DNA of 64,000 bases, from assembly GCA_000227525.2 (NCBI GenBank), contig AGIG01000002.1:62001-126000 (forward strand), read 5' to 3'. Positions 55,760 to 64,000 of this stretch are shown in pieces. Position 1 is the stretch's first letter; every line of letters begins with the position of its first letter. The translations under genes were made by a program, and so were the position numbers. The DNA is from a gamma proteobacterium HIMB30 (GTDB lineage: Bacteria; Pseudomonadota; Gammaproteobacteria; Pseudomonadales; Litorivicinaceae). The notes under the pieces are model-generated. The model did no database searches, was not told the origin of the DNA, and worked only from the letters and a program-made list of their open reading frames with translations.

Positions 55760-55809
55760 GGTCTATTCTCGCTTCTCAAAGACACCGTCTCACGACGGGT
55801 CGGTCTAAC

Positions 55810-56799
55810 TTAGGCGCTTTCTTCGCGCGCAAATCCTGCTGGTGGCCAGTTCTCAAGACGGGAGCCAAGCGACAATCCGCGCGAAGCCAACACATCTTTA
55901 ATCTCTGTTAATGATTTCTTACCGAGGTTCGGAGTTTTCAGTAACTCAACTTCAGTCCGCTGAACAAGATCACCAATGTAATAAATGTTTTCCGCTTTTA
56001 AGCAGTTCGCCGAACGGACAGTCAACTCGAGATCATCCACTGGACGCAATAAGATCGGATCGATTTCGTCCTTCTGCTCGTCTTCAGGAGTCGCCTGAGG
56101 TCCTTCGAATTCAACGAAGACAGAGAGCTGCTGTTGCAACAAAGTTGCAGCGCGACGGATCGCCTCTTCGGCATCCAACGTACCATCGGTTTCAAGGTCG
56201 ATCACCAATTTGTCAAGATCAGTACGCTGTTCAACTCGGGCGCTTTCAACCACATACGAGACACGACGCACAGGACTGTATGTTGCGTCTAAACGTAACG
56301 CTCCAATCGTACGAGTCTCTTCGTCTTCTTCACGCTCGCTTGCCGGCTCATAGCCGAGGCCACGTGCCACGATCGCCTCAATCTGCAAAGACCCACGCCC
56401 CGAAACTGTTGCGATATGCTGTTCTGGATTTGCGATCTCAACATTCTGTGGCAATTCAAAGTCGCCAGCGGTAACAACACCTTCACCTGAATGATTCAGG
56501 CGTATTGTTGCCACACCATCGCGGCCTTCCAGCGCGACTGCTACTTTTTTCAAATTCAAAAGAATCTCGATGACATCTTCTTTAATGCCCTCGATTTCTG
56601 AGTACTCGTGGGCAACGCCGTCGATTTTTGCTTCGATAATCGCGCATCCTGGCATTGACGACAGCAAAATGCGGCGGAGCGCATTACCTAAGGTGTGGCC
56701 GTAGCCGCGCTCAAGAGGCTCAAGAATAATTTTTGAGCGTCCGGGAGCTACCTCCTGGACCTGAATCTGACGCGGTGTCAGCAGTTCCAATGACGACAT
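55810..56799 (-). CDS. rpoA: RNA polymerase subunit alpha
   Basis: This 329-residue subunit dimerises to nucleate RNA polymerase. The N-terminal domain has [20 protein letters not shown]. The C-terminal domain (about 250-320) has [20 protein letters not shown] and [15 protein letters not shown] for DNA and activator contact. Length equals E. coli alpha exactly (329). Confidence 0.98.
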   Translation of the reverse strand: MSSLELLTPRQIQVQEVAPGRSKIILEPLERGYGHTLGNALRRILLSSMPGCAIIEAKIDGVAHEYSEIEGIKEDVIEILLNLKKVAVALEGRDGVATIRLNHSGEGVVTAGDFELPQNVEIANPEQHIATVSGRGSLQIEAIVARGLGYEPASEREEDEETRTIGALRLDATYSPVRRVSYVVESARVEQRTDLDKLVIDLETDGTLDAEEAIRRAATLLQQQLSVFVEFEGPQATPEDEQKDEIDPILLRPVDDLELTVRSANCLKAENIYYIGDLVQRTEVELLKTPNLGKKSLTEIKDVLASRGLSLGSRLENWPPAGFAREESA

Positions 56800-56820
56800 A
56801 CCGTCTCCTAATAATGTGGT

Positions 56821-57441
56821 TTACTTCGAGTACAACTCGACGATCAGGTTTTCGTTGATGTCCTGCGACAGATCTTGACGCTCCGGAAGCGTCTTGAATG
56901 TTCCTTCCATCTTCGATGAGTCAACATCAACCCAAGGAACGTCTGCACGCTGACCAGCGAGTTCGAGCGCAGCGCGGACACGCAATTGGCCCTTCGCCTT
57001 TTCGCGAACACTGATCACATCACCCGGTCTCACCTGATAAGACGGGATATTCAATACTTTGCCATTCACCATGATCGACCGATGGCTAACAATCTGACGC
57101 GCTTCCGCACGTGTTGAGCCAAAGCCCATCCGGTAAACAACATTGTCTAAACGACATTCAAGAAGCTTCAGCAAGTTTTCACCTGTTGAACCACGCAGAC
57201 GCGATGCTTCTTTGTAATAGTTACGGAATTGCTTCTCAAGCACGCCGTAAATCCGACGTACCTTCTGCTTTTCGCGTAACTGCAGACCGTAGTCCGACAA
57301 GCGACCACGTGCTGCACCATGCATTCCTGGTTTAGTTTCCAGATTGCACTTTGAATCCATTGAACGGACGCCGCTCTTCAGGAACAAATCAGTTCCTTCG
57401 CGACGTGCTAACTTACAAGTTGGTCCGATATAACGTGCCAT
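56821..57441 (-). CDS. rpsD: 30S ribosomal protein S4
   Basis: This 206-residue primary 16S rRNA-binding protein begins [20 protein letters not shown] and contains the S4 RNA-binding domain ([20 protein letters not shown]). In E. coli S4 represses this operon by binding its leader; no pseudoknot is identified here. It lies between rpsK and rpoA. Confidence 0.98.
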   Translation of the reverse strand: MARYIGPTCKLARREGTDLFLKSGVRSMDSKCNLETKPGMHGAARGRLSDYGLQLREKQKVRRIYGVLEKQFRNYYKEASRLRGSTGENLLKLLECRLDNVVYRMGFGSTRAEARQIVSHRSIMVNGKVLNIPSYQVRPGDVISVREKAKGQLRVRAALELAGQRADVPWVDVDSSKMEGTFKTLPERQDLSQDINENLIVELYSK

Positions 57442-57455
57442 TCCTCTAACTCTCC

Positions 57456-57845
57456 TTAGACGCGGCGCTTTTTCGGCGGACGACAGCCGTTATGAGGAAT
57501 CGGCGTGACGTCAGTGATGTTTGTTACCTTGAGGCCTACAGCGTTTAGAGCGCGTACTGCACTCTCGCGTCCAGGTCCAGGACCTTTCACCATTACATCA
57601 ACTGATTTCAGACCGAATTCCTGCGCAGCGGTAGCCGCACGCTCACTTGCTACCTGCGCAGCAAATGGTGTTGATTTACGTGAACCACGGAACCCAGATC
57701 CGCCAGCCGTCGCCCATGAAAGCGCGTTACCCTGACGATCAGTGATTGTGATAATGGTGTTGTTGAACGAGGCGTGAATGTGAACAACGCCCTCAGCAAC
57801 CTGCTTTTTGACCTTCTTACGCGATGCGTTACGCTGTGTCGCCAT
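57456..57845 (-). CDS. rpsK: 30S ribosomal protein S11
   Basis: This 129-residue platform protein of the 30S subunit contains [20 protein letters not shown] and [15 protein letters not shown]. It sits in the standard alpha operon order rpsM-rpsK-rpsD, nine bases after rpsM. Confidence 0.98.
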   Translation of the reverse strand: MATQRNASRKKVKKQVAEGVVHIHASFNNTIITITDRQGNALSWATAGGSGFRGSRKSTPFAAQVASERAATAAQEFGLKSVDVMVKGPGPGRESAVRALNAVGLKVTNITDVTPIPHNGCRPPKKRRV

Positions 57846-57854
57846 CAGAATTCC

Positions 57855-58211
57855 TTACTTACGAATCGGCTTACGTGGGCCCTTACGAGTCCGCGCGTTT
57901 GTCTTGGTACGCTGTCCACGAACTGGCAGACTGCGGCGATGACGAATACCACGGAAACAACCGAGGTCCATCAGACGCTTAATATTCATTGACACTTCAC
58001 GACGAAGGTCACCTTCTACGTCAAATTTGCCAACCTCTGTACGAAGCATTTCCAATTGCTCTTCAGATAACGAAGAAACTTTGGCTGACTCTGCGATCCC
58101 TGTTGCTTTACAGATCGCTTGAGCGCGAGTTTGACCAATCCCGAAAACATACTGCAGTGAAATCACTGTGTGCTTGTTGTCTGGGATGTTAACGCCGGCA
58201 ATACGTGCCAT
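57855..58211 (-). CDS. rpsM: 30S ribosomal protein S13
   Basis: This 118-residue 30S head protein contacts tRNA and the 50S subunit. It begins [19 protein letters not shown] and ends with the basic tail [16 protein letters not shown]. It is the first gene of the alpha operon, 102 bases after rpmJ, and those bases hold no other gene. Confidence 0.98.
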   Translation of the reverse strand: MARIAGVNIPDNKHTVISLQYVFGIGQTRAQAICKATGIAESAKVSSLSEEQLEMLRTEVGKFDVEGDLRREVSMNIKRLMDLGCFRGIRHRRSLPVRGQRTKTNARTRKGPRKPIRK

Positions 58212-58313
58212 TCTTAACTCTCCAAATTCATGAACCGGTCGAACCGACTCTCGAAAATTACAAGGCGCGAAATTCTATTGATTTCAACAGAAAATCTCAA
58301 CCCCTTTCTCACA

Positions 58314-58427
58314 TTAACCTTGGCGCTGCTTGTGCCGAGGATCCGTACAAATCACGCGTACTGAGCCGTTACGACGAATAATTCGACAATTCCGACAGAT
58401 CTTTTTTACTGATGCACGTACTTTCAT
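58314..58427 (-). CDS. rpmJ: 50S ribosomal protein L36
   Basis: This 37-residue protein, read directly on the minus strand, begins [19 protein letters not shown] and ends DPRHKQRQG. The zinc-binding residues Cys11, Cys14, Cys27 and His32 are all present, so this is the zinc-containing form. It lies between secY (21 bases away) and rpsM, its usual place at the end of the spc operon. Confidence 0.97.
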   Translation of the reverse strand: MKVRASVKKICRNCRIIRRNGSVRVICTDPRHKQRQG

Positions 58428-58448
58428 TTCAAAGCTCCCAATGCCCGT

Positions 58449-59768
58449 CTAACGGAGTAACCCGCCCGAGCCATACCCTTTCAAATTCGATTTTTTCATC
58501 AAAGACTCATATTGCCGACTCATAAGATGCGATTGCACTTGCGACATAAAATCCATGACAACAACAACAACGATCAACAGTGATGTGCCGCCGAAATAGA
58601 ATGGCGCGTTGAAACTGACGACCAAACTTTGCGGTAGTAGCGACACTGCTGCGATATAAGCCGCGCCCCAAAACGTCAATCGGCTCATTACTTTATCGAT
58701 GTAATTGGCTGACTGCTCACCCGGACGGATCCCTGGAATGAACGCACCAGACTTTTTCAGATTGTCTGCTACATCGCGTGGATTAAAGACCAACGCAGTG
58801 TAGAAGTAACAGAAGAACACAATACCCACTGTGAACAGCAGATAATACAGTGGTTGCCCGGGACCCAATGCCAGACTCACATCTTGCAACCATTCCATCC
58901 CTTCACCTTGACCGAACCACTGCCCGATCGAGGCTGGGAACAGCAACAAGCTTGAAGCAAAGATCGGTGGGATTACCCCGGCCATATTGATCTTCAATGG
59001 CAAATGCGACTGCTGAGCCGCAAACACTTTATTACCTTGCTGACGACGCGCGTAATTCACGGTAATCCGGCGTTGTGCGCGCTCCATAAAGACGACAAAT
59101 GCAACCACCCCAACCGCAATGATCGCGATCGCTAACAGGCCGAGAATATTCAAGTCACCCTGCCGAGCCGCTTCAGCCGATTGCCCAATCGCTCCCGGTA
59201 GACCGGCCACAATGCCGGCAAAAATCAACAAACTAATTCCGTTACCAATCCCTTTTTCCGTCACTTGCTCGCCAAGCCACATCAAAAAGACTGATCCAGA
59301 AACGAAGGTCACGACAGCCACGAAATGGAAATGGAAATCGTTCGTGAAAGCGATGCCTTGGCCAGCAAGGCCCATCGCAACACCAATTGACTGAACAGTT
59401 GCCAGGAACACTGTCCCATAGCGCGTGTATTGCGTGATTTTCCGACGCCCAGCTTCACCTTCTTTTTTCAACGCCTCGAGTGTTGGCACAACCGCAGTCA
59501 GCAGTTGCATCACAATCGACGCTGAAATGTAAGGCATGATTCCGAGTGCGAGAATCGACATCCGCTCCAACGCACCACCAGAGAACATATTGAACAGACT
59601 CAGGATTGTGCCTTGAGACTGCTCAAATAAATCCGCTAGTCGATCAGGATTGATACCTGGGACCGGAATGTGTGCACCAATTCGATACACAACAACTGCG
59701 ATCACAACGAAGCGAAGACGAGCCCAAAGCTCTGTCAGTCCGCCTCCCGATGCACCTGGTGTCGCCAT
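58449..59768 (-). CDS. secY: Protein translocase channel subunit SecY
   Basis: This 439-residue channel of the Sec translocon has ten membrane helices. The plug and lateral-gate region is [15 protein letters not shown]. The C-terminal loops contain [20 protein letters not shown] and [17 protein letters not shown]. Length is close to E. coli SecY (443). It follows rplO by two bases. Confidence 0.98.
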   Translation of the reverse strand: MATPGASGGGLTELWARLRFVVIAVVVYRIGAHIPVPGINPDRLADLFEQSQGTILSLFNMFSGGALERMSILALGIMPYISASIVMQLLTAVVPTLEALKKEGEAGRRKITQYTRYGTVFLATVQSIGVAMGLAGQGIAFTNDFHFHFVAVVTFVSGSVFLMWLGEQVTEKGIGNGISLLIFAGIVAGLPGAIGQSAEAARQGDLNILGLLAIAIIAVGVVAFVVFMERAQRRITVNYARRQQGNKVFAAQQSHLPLKINMAGVIPPIFASSLLLFPASIGQWFGQGEGMEWLQDVSLALGPGQPLYYLLFTVGIVFFCYFYTALVFNPRDVADNLKKSGAFIPGIRPGEQSANYIDKVMSRLTFWGAAYIAAVSLLPQSLVVSFNAPFYFGGTSLLIVVVVVMDFMSQVQSHLMSRQYESLMKKSNLKGYGSGGLLR

Positions 59769-59770
59769 GC

Positions 59771-60205
59771 TTATGCTTCGACCTTGCCGCCAGCCGCTTC
59801 AACTGCAGCTTGAGCACCTTTAGTGATCTTCAGACCTTTCACAGTCATCGCGCGAGTGATTTCACCAGCCAAAATGATTTTCACATCCTTGATGTTTTCA
59901 CCGATCAGACGTGCCTGACGCAATGTCTCCATAGTGACTTCATCACCTTGGATCTTGTTCAGTTCAGCCAAACGAATCTCGTCACGAGTGAGGCTCTTTC
60001 TTGAAGTGAAACCAAACTTCGGCAGACGACGCTGCAAAGGCATTTGACCGCCTTCGAAACCCGGCTTCACTGAACCACCCGAACGTGACTTCAAACCTTT
60101 ATGACCACGACCACCAGTCTTACCCAGACCAGAACCGATACCACGGCCAACGCGCTTCTTCGCAGTGCGTGAGCCTGGAGCCGGAGATAAGCCATTCAAA
60201 CGCAT
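59771..60205 (-). CDS. rplO: 50S ribosomal protein L15
   Basis: This 144-residue late-assembly 50S protein begins [20 protein letters not shown] and has the Gly-rich [18 protein letters not shown] segment. It overlaps rpmD by one base and precedes secY. Confidence 0.98.
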   Translation of the reverse strand: MRLNGLSPAPGSRTAKKRVGRGIGSGLGKTGGRGHKGLKSRSGGSVKPGFEGGQMPLQRRLPKFGFTSRKSLTRDEIRLAELNKIQGDEVTMETLRQARLIGENIKDVKIILAGEITRAMTVKGLKITKGAQAAVEAAGGKVEA

Positions 60206-60396
60206 TATGCTTCTCCCTCTACGCGTACGAGGTAGTTGACCTTATTGATCATCCCGCGGACGCTCGGTGTATCTTCAACTTCAACAGTCTGATGCATCCG
60301 CTTCAGACCAAGACCTTGGACACACAACTTGTGCTTTGGATTTTGACGAATTGGGCTACGCACCAACGTCACTTTCAACATTTTCTTGTTCGCCAT
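60205..60396 (-). CDS. rpmD: 50S ribosomal protein L30
   Basis: This 63-residue protein contains [20 protein letters not shown] and [12 protein letters not shown], and its length is normal. It stands between rpsE and rplO in the usual spc order. Confidence 0.97.
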   Translation of the reverse strand: MANKKMLKVTLVRSPIRQNPKHKLCVQGLGLKRMHQTVEVEDTPSVRGMINKVNYLVRVEGEA

Positions 60397-60407
60397 GCCT
60401 CTAATCC

Positions 60408-60914
60408 TTAGCCGAGAATTTCTTCGACAGATTTGCCACGACGAGCCGCAACGTCTTCAGGAGATTGCATCTCTGACAACGCTTTGATTGTTGCACGAAC
60501 TACGTTTGCTGGATTCGTCGAGCCGTAACACTTCGCCAATACGTTCTGGACACCGGCGATTTCAAGAACCGCACGCATCGCACCACCAGCAATCACACCA
60601 GTACCCTGTGAAGCTGGCTGCATATAAACCTTCGCAGATCCGTGCGCCGCCTTCGTTGGATATTGAATTGTGTCACCGTCGAGTTTCACAGAAACCATGT
60701 TACGACGCGCTGATTCCATTGCTTTTTGGATTGCAGCTGGAACTTCGCGTGCTTTACCACGGCCATATCCAACTTTGCCATTTCCATCACCCACAACAGT
60801 CAATGCTGTGAAGCTGAAAATCCGGCCACCCTTAACAACCTTGGCAACCCGATTCACCTGAACCAGCTTTTCCTGCAGATCACCCTGCTGCTGTGTTTCT
60901 ACTTTTGCGTTCAT
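60408..60914 (-). CDS. rpsE: 30S ribosomal protein S5
   Basis: This 168-residue accuracy-related 30S protein has the dsRBD-like N-terminal region ([20 protein letters not shown]) and the C-terminal domain with [15 protein letters not shown]. It lies between rplR and rpmD. Confidence 0.98.
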   Translation of the reverse strand: MNAKVETQQQGDLQEKLVQVNRVAKVVKGGRIFSFTALTVVGDGNGKVGYGRGKAREVPAAIQKAMESARRNMVSVKLDGDTIQYPTKAAHGSAKVYMQPASQGTGVIAGGAMRAVLEIAGVQNVLAKCYGSTNPANVVRATIKALSEMQSPEDVAARRGKSVEEILG

Positions 60915-60923
60915 CGGATCCCC

Positions 60924-61274
60924 TTAAAACTCAAGTCCACCTTCACGTGCCGCATCAGCCAAAGCTTTAACACGACCGTGATAACGGAAACCGGAACGGT
61001 CGAAAGCAACCGCCTGAATTCCTTTTTCCTTCGCACGTTCAGCAATACGCTTGCCGACTTCCGCAGCCGCTTCCACATTGCCACCACTTTTTTCACGAAG
61101 GTCCTTATCGAGTGTTGATGCAGTACAAATCACATTCGATCCGTCGCCAGAAATAATCTGAGCGTAGATATGACGTGGCGTACGATGCACGCACAAACGA
61201 TTCGCGTTCAATTCGCGCATTTTGGCGCGTGCACGGCGAGCGCGACGCAACCGGGCTTTTTTCTTGTCCATCAT
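60924..61274 (-). CDS. rplR: 50S ribosomal protein L18
   Basis: This 116-residue 5S rRNA-binding protein contains [20 protein letters not shown] and [20 protein letters not shown]. The spacing to rplF and rpsE is about ten bases on each side. Confidence 0.98.
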   Translation of the reverse strand: MMDKKKARLRRARRARAKMRELNANRLCVHRTPRHIYAQIISGDGSNVICTASTLDKDLREKSGGNVEAAAEVGKRIAERAKEKGIQAVAFDRSGFRYHGRVKALADAAREGGLEF

Positions 61275-61285
61275 GTCGGCTCTCC

Positions 61286-61819
61286 TTACTTCTTCTTCGC
61301 TTCTTTACGACGTACATACTCATCGGAGTAACGTACACCCTTGCCTTTGTAGGGCTCTGGTGGACGATATGCACGAATCTCTGCAGCAACCTGACCAAGC
61401 AACTGCTTATCTGCTGACTTCAGCACGATCTCAGTTTGACTTGGCGTTTCTGCAGTCACACCCTGTGGCAAGTTGTAAACGACTGGATGTGAGAAACCGA
61501 GGGTCAAGTTGATCGCTGATCCCTGAACCTGCGCACGATAACCAACACCGATGAGCGTCAACTTTTTCTCAAAGCCTGAAGCAACACCTGTCACCATGTT
61601 GTTGACGATTGCACGTGCTGTTCCAGCCTGCGCCCAACCATCTGACGCACCTTCACGTGGCTCAAACGTCAATACGTTTTCCGCTTGATTGACGGCGACT
61701 GCGTCGTTTAGGGAGATCGATAATGTGCCGTTCTTTCCTTTAACGGTTACATCCTGACCAGCAATGTTGACGTCAACACCAGATGGCAATTCAATCGGAG
61801 CTTTTGCAATACGAGACAT
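61286..61819 (-). CDS. rplF: 50S ribosomal protein L6
   Basis: This 177-residue protein sits near the factor-binding site. I start at ATG 61817-61819 ([20 protein letters not shown]), preceded by AGGAG; the longer frame to 61858 runs into rpsH. The C-terminal [20 protein letters not shown] is typical. Confidence 0.97.
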   Translation of the reverse strand: MSRIAKAPIELPSGVDVNIAGQDVTVKGKNGTLSISLNDAVAVNQAENVLTFEPREGASDGWAQAGTARAIVNNMVTGVASGFEKKLTLIGVGYRAQVQGSAINLTLGFSHPVVYNLPQGVTAETPSQTEIVLKSADKQLLGQVAAEIRAYRPPEPYKGKGVRYSDEYVRRKEAKKK

Positions 61820-61829
61820 CAATAACTCC

Positions 61830-62225
61830 TTAGAATACGGTGCAGAGCACTTCGCCACCGATACCGGCTTTGCGCGCTTCGCGGTCAGTCATCAAGCCTT
61901 TTGAAGTCGATATGATCGCGACACCGAGACCGCCCTGTACTTTAGGAAGAGTCTCTTTACCTTCATAACGACGCAAACCAGGACGGCTTGAACGTTTAAT
62001 TTCACGAATTACTGGGCGTCCTTCGTAATAGCGAAGATCAACAGTCAGTGTTGATTTAACACCTGCTTCATCGACTTTGAAGCCACCCAAAAATCCTTCG
62101 TCAGCGAGTACCCGGGCGAGTGCAACCTTCTGTTTTGAAGAAGGCATAGAAACAGCAGTCTTACCTGCCATTTGCCCGTTGCGGATGCGAGTGAACATAT
62201 CCGCCAAAGTATCTTGCATGCTCAT
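61830..62225 (-). CDS. rpsH: 30S ribosomal protein S8
   Basis: This 131-residue primary rRNA-binding protein begins [20 protein letters not shown] and contains [20 protein letters not shown]. In E. coli S8 represses the spc operon by binding the L5 mRNA; that site was not examined here. Confidence 0.98.
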   Translation of the reverse strand: MSMQDTLADMFTRIRNGQMAGKTAVSMPSSKQKVALARVLADEGFLGGFKVDEAGVKSTLTVDLRYYEGRPVIREIKRSSRPGLRRYEGKETLPKVQGGLGVAIISTSKGLMTDREARKAGIGGEVLCTVF

Positions 62226-62240
62226 TTTCTAAATCACTCC

Positions 62241-62546
62241 TTACCAGCTGGCCTTCTTGAGACCAGGAACTTCACCGCGCATCATCGTTTCGCGCAGCTT
62301 GATCCGGGACAGGCCAAACTTGCGGTAAACCGCGTGTGGACGACCAGTCACACGACAACGACGCTGTAGACGAACAGCTGACGCGTCACGTGGCATTTTC
62401 TGCAGCTTCTGCTGCGCATCCCACACTTCTTCATCTGTCGCGTTTGGATTCGCGATTGTCGCTTTTAATTCCGCACGCTTTGCAGCGAACCGAGCGACAG
62501 TCTTCTGACGCTTCAGCTCACGCTCTTTCATTGATTTCTTAGCCAC
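62241..62546 (-). CDS. rpsN: 30S ribosomal protein S14
   Basis: This 101-residue long-form S14 lacks the zinc-binding CxxC pairs of the short form. It contains [20 protein letters not shown] and the C-terminal [11 protein letters not shown]. It lies between rplE and rpsH. Confidence 0.98.
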   Translation of the reverse strand: MAKKSMKERELKRQKTVARFAAKRAELKATIANPNATDEEVWDAQQKLQKMPRDASAVRLQRRCRVTGRPHAVYRKFGLSRIKLRETMMRGEVPGLKKASW

Positions 62547-62556
62547 CTAACGCTCC

Positions 62557-63096
62557 TCAGTTACGGAATGGGAAGTTAAAGGCCTTCAAAAGCGCCTTAC
62601 CTTCCTCGTCAGTTTCAGCAGATGTGGTAATCGTGATATCGAGACCACGGATCGCATCCACTTTGTCATAATCGATTTCAGGGAACATGATCTGCTCACG
62701 CACACCCATTGAATAGTTTCCACGGCCATCAAACGATTTGCCGTTCATGCCGCGAAAATCACGAATCCGTGGAATCGAGATCGCAATCAAACGATCCAAG
62801 AATTCCCACATGTGCTCACCGCGCAGAGTGACCTTACAACCGATTGGCCAACCGTCACGGATCTTAAAGCCTGCAATTGATTTGCGCGCTTTCGTCACCA
62901 CCGGCTTCTGACCAGCGATCGCCGTCATGTCACGTACTGCGTTTTCGATCTGCTTCTTATCCGCAACTGCCTCACCAACACCCATGTTGAGGGTGATTTT
63001 CTTGATGCGTGGCACTTGCATCACGTTTTTGTACGCAAACTCTTTAAGGAGTTCTGGTACAACTTTCTCTTTGTAGACTTGTTGTAGTCTCGCCAT
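62557..63096 (-). CDS. rplE: 50S ribosomal protein L5
   Basis: This 179-residue 5S rRNA- and tRNA-contacting protein contains [20 protein letters not shown] and [18 protein letters not shown]. Length equals E. coli L5 (179). Confidence 0.98.
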   Translation of the reverse strand: MARLQQVYKEKVVPELLKEFAYKNVMQVPRIKKITLNMGVGEAVADKKQIENAVRDMTAIAGQKPVVTKARKSIAGFKIRDGWPIGCKVTLRGEHMWEFLDRLIAISIPRIRDFRGMNGKSFDGRGNYSMGVREQIMFPEIDYDKVDAIRGLDITITTSAETDEEGKALLKAFNFPFRN

Positions 63097-63126
63097 GGCT
63101 TATATCTCGCTCCTAGGCGCAGGGGC

Positions 63127-63447
63127 TTATACCCCGACTTCCTTACCAGTGGATTTGAACACCCGTACTTTGGTGCCATCCTCGTTTACACGAAAACCAA
63201 CACGTTCTGCTTTGTCATTTTCAGGATTGAACAGTGCAACGTTAGAGATATGAAGCGGAGCCTCTTTCTCAACAATGCCGCCCTGCTTTCCAAGCATCGG
63301 ATTTGGTTTCATATGCTTTTTAATCAGGTTCACGCCTGATACCAACACACGGTTATCGGGGCGCACTTGCAATACTTTGCCGCGACGACCCTTATCTTTT
63401 CCCGCGATTACCACGACTTCATCGTCGCGACGAATCTTTGCTGCCAT
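63127..63447 (-). CDS. rplX: 50S ribosomal protein L24
   Basis: This 106-residue assembly initiator has the KOW motif in [20 protein letters not shown] and a following [13 protein letters not shown]. It lies eleven bases after rplN and 30 before rplE. Confidence 0.98.
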   Translation of the reverse strand: MAAKIRRDDEVVVIAGKDKGRRGKVLQVRPDNRVLVSGVNLIKKHMKPNPMLGKQGGIVEKEAPLHISNVALFNPENDKAERVGFRVNEDGTKVRVFKSTGKEVGV

Positions 63448-63458
63448 CGATTTGCCCC

Positions 63459-63827
63459 TTACAACACTTCAGGTGCAAGTGAGATGATTTTCATAAATCT
63501 CTCGCTTCGCAATTCGCGCGTCACTGGTCCGAAAATCCGGGTACCAATTGGCGCTAAGTTCGTGTTCAGAAGAACGGCCGCGTTACCGTCGAATTTGATC
63601 AATGAACCATCCTGGCGACGTACACCACTCCGGGTGCGAACGACCACGGCGTTCATGACCTGACCTTTCTTCACTTTACCGCGAGGAATCGCTTCTTTGA
63701 CCGTGACTTTGATGATGTCGCCGATCCGGGCATAGCGACGCTTCGAGCCACCGAGTACCTTGATACACATCACTCGACGCGCACCTGAGTTATCGGCTAC
63801 CTCAAGCATACTTTCTGCTTGAATCAT
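63459..63827 (-). CDS. rplN: 50S ribosomal protein L14
   Basis: This 122-residue protein, highly conserved, begins [20 protein letters not shown]. The length is standard. It follows rpsQ by twelve bases and shares the spc operon order. Confidence 0.98.
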   Translation of the reverse strand: MIQAESMLEVADNSGARRVMCIKVLGGSKRRYARIGDIIKVTVKEAIPRGKVKKGQVMNAVVVRTRSGVRRQDGSLIKFDGNAAVLLNTNLAPIGTRIFGPVTRELRSERFMKIISLAPEVL

Positions 63828-63839
63828 GATTCCCCTCCG

Positions 63840-64000
63840 TTAAACCTGAACTGCACGCTCAGTGATCTCAACGAGCCGATACGCTTTCGATTTGGAAAGC
63901 GGACGACACTCAGAAATAGTGACTGTGTCACCGATCTGACAATCGTTGTTCTCATCATGAGCAGCAATCTTCGAGGAGCGCTTCACGTACTTACCGTACA
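63840..64000 (-). CDS. rpsQ: 30S ribosomal protein S17 (partial)
   Basis: These are the C-terminal ~52 codons of S17; the 5' end lies beyond the right edge. I read [20 protein letters not shown] and later [20 protein letters not shown], which is diagnostic. The stop is TAA at 63840-63842. It is the expected neighbour of rplN at the start of the spc operon. Confidence 0.95.
   Translation of the reverse strand, partial: YGKYVKRSSKIAAHDENNDCQIGDTVTISECRPLSKSKAYRLVEITERAVQV

Noticed and set aside
1-64000. tRNA, rRNA, CRISPR, insertion sequence or prophage
   Set aside because: Gaps between genes are short, and none showed cloverleaf sequence, spaced repeats, transposase genes or terminal inverted repeats.

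Overview
This is a chromosomal window of a gammaproteobacterium with roughly balanced base composition. It is almost wall-to-wall coding. No tRNA, rRNA, CRISPR array, insertion sequence or prophage was seen. The class assignment rests on gene content and order: an rplS-trmD-rimM-rpsP-ffh block next to ypjD and a CorB-like gene, an xerD-dsbC-(alaC)-hom-thrC-recJ block that from memory matches Pseudomonas-type gene order, the paired fabA-fabB genes, divergent ssb/uvrA, and an RF2 gene with the classical programmed frameshift. A polyhydroxyalkanoate (PHA) locus and an AcuI-like reductase would suit a marine heterotroph of the Oceanospirillales/Pseudomonadales type, but that placement is inference.

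Layout. 1-3048: four tightly overlapping minus-strand genes that look like a stripped-down export machine: a cyclic-nucleotide-fold-like protein, a short membrane-fusion-like protein, an ABC half-transporter whose ATPase motifs are all lost, and a second, truncated membrane protein. This is the least ordinary part of the window. 3111-5696: lysS and prfB. 5777-10026: an RND efflux pair. 10116-12879: glyoxalase I and a polar amino-acid ABC importer without an ATPase gene. 12883-17724: a yeast-Hpt1-like phosphoribosyltransferase, a small membrane protein, malic enzyme (maeB), and a LysR/DoxX divergent pair. 17727-28327: one long minus-strand run in which xerD, dsbC, alaC, hom, thrC and recJ lead into an IclR regulator, an ABC-2 exporter and a short-chain dehydrogenase, joined by start/stop overlaps from hom to the exporter permease. 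28516-31842: rplS-trmD-rimM-rpsP and ffh. 31904-35884: ypjD, a CNNM/CorB-like protein, two NUDIX hydrolases, a NIF3-like protein and csrA. 35945-40290: a second RND pair. 40211-42538: a TatD-like protein and prfC. 42601-45255: the PHA locus (phaC divergent from phaR and a phasin gene) with clear operator-like dyads. 45302-50806: acuI, a pterin dehydratase, class I fumarase, fabA-fabB and a GST-like gene. 50724-52309: a small unrecognised basic protein, a degenerate RmlD paralogue and ssb. 52487-55321: uvrA. 55379-64000: the alpha and spc ribosomal operons (rplQ back to rpsQ), entered from the right edge.

The genes group into translation (ribosomal proteins, SecY, Ffh, RF2, RF3, LysRS, TrmD, RimM), amino-acid synthesis (Hom, ThrC, AlaC), lipid and carbon storage (FabA/FabB, PhaC/PhaR/phasin, MaeB, fumarase), DNA maintenance (UvrA, Ssb, RecJ, XerD) and export (two RND pairs, one ABC-2 exporter, and the odd left-edge cluster). 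No intergenic stretch exceeds about 225 bases.
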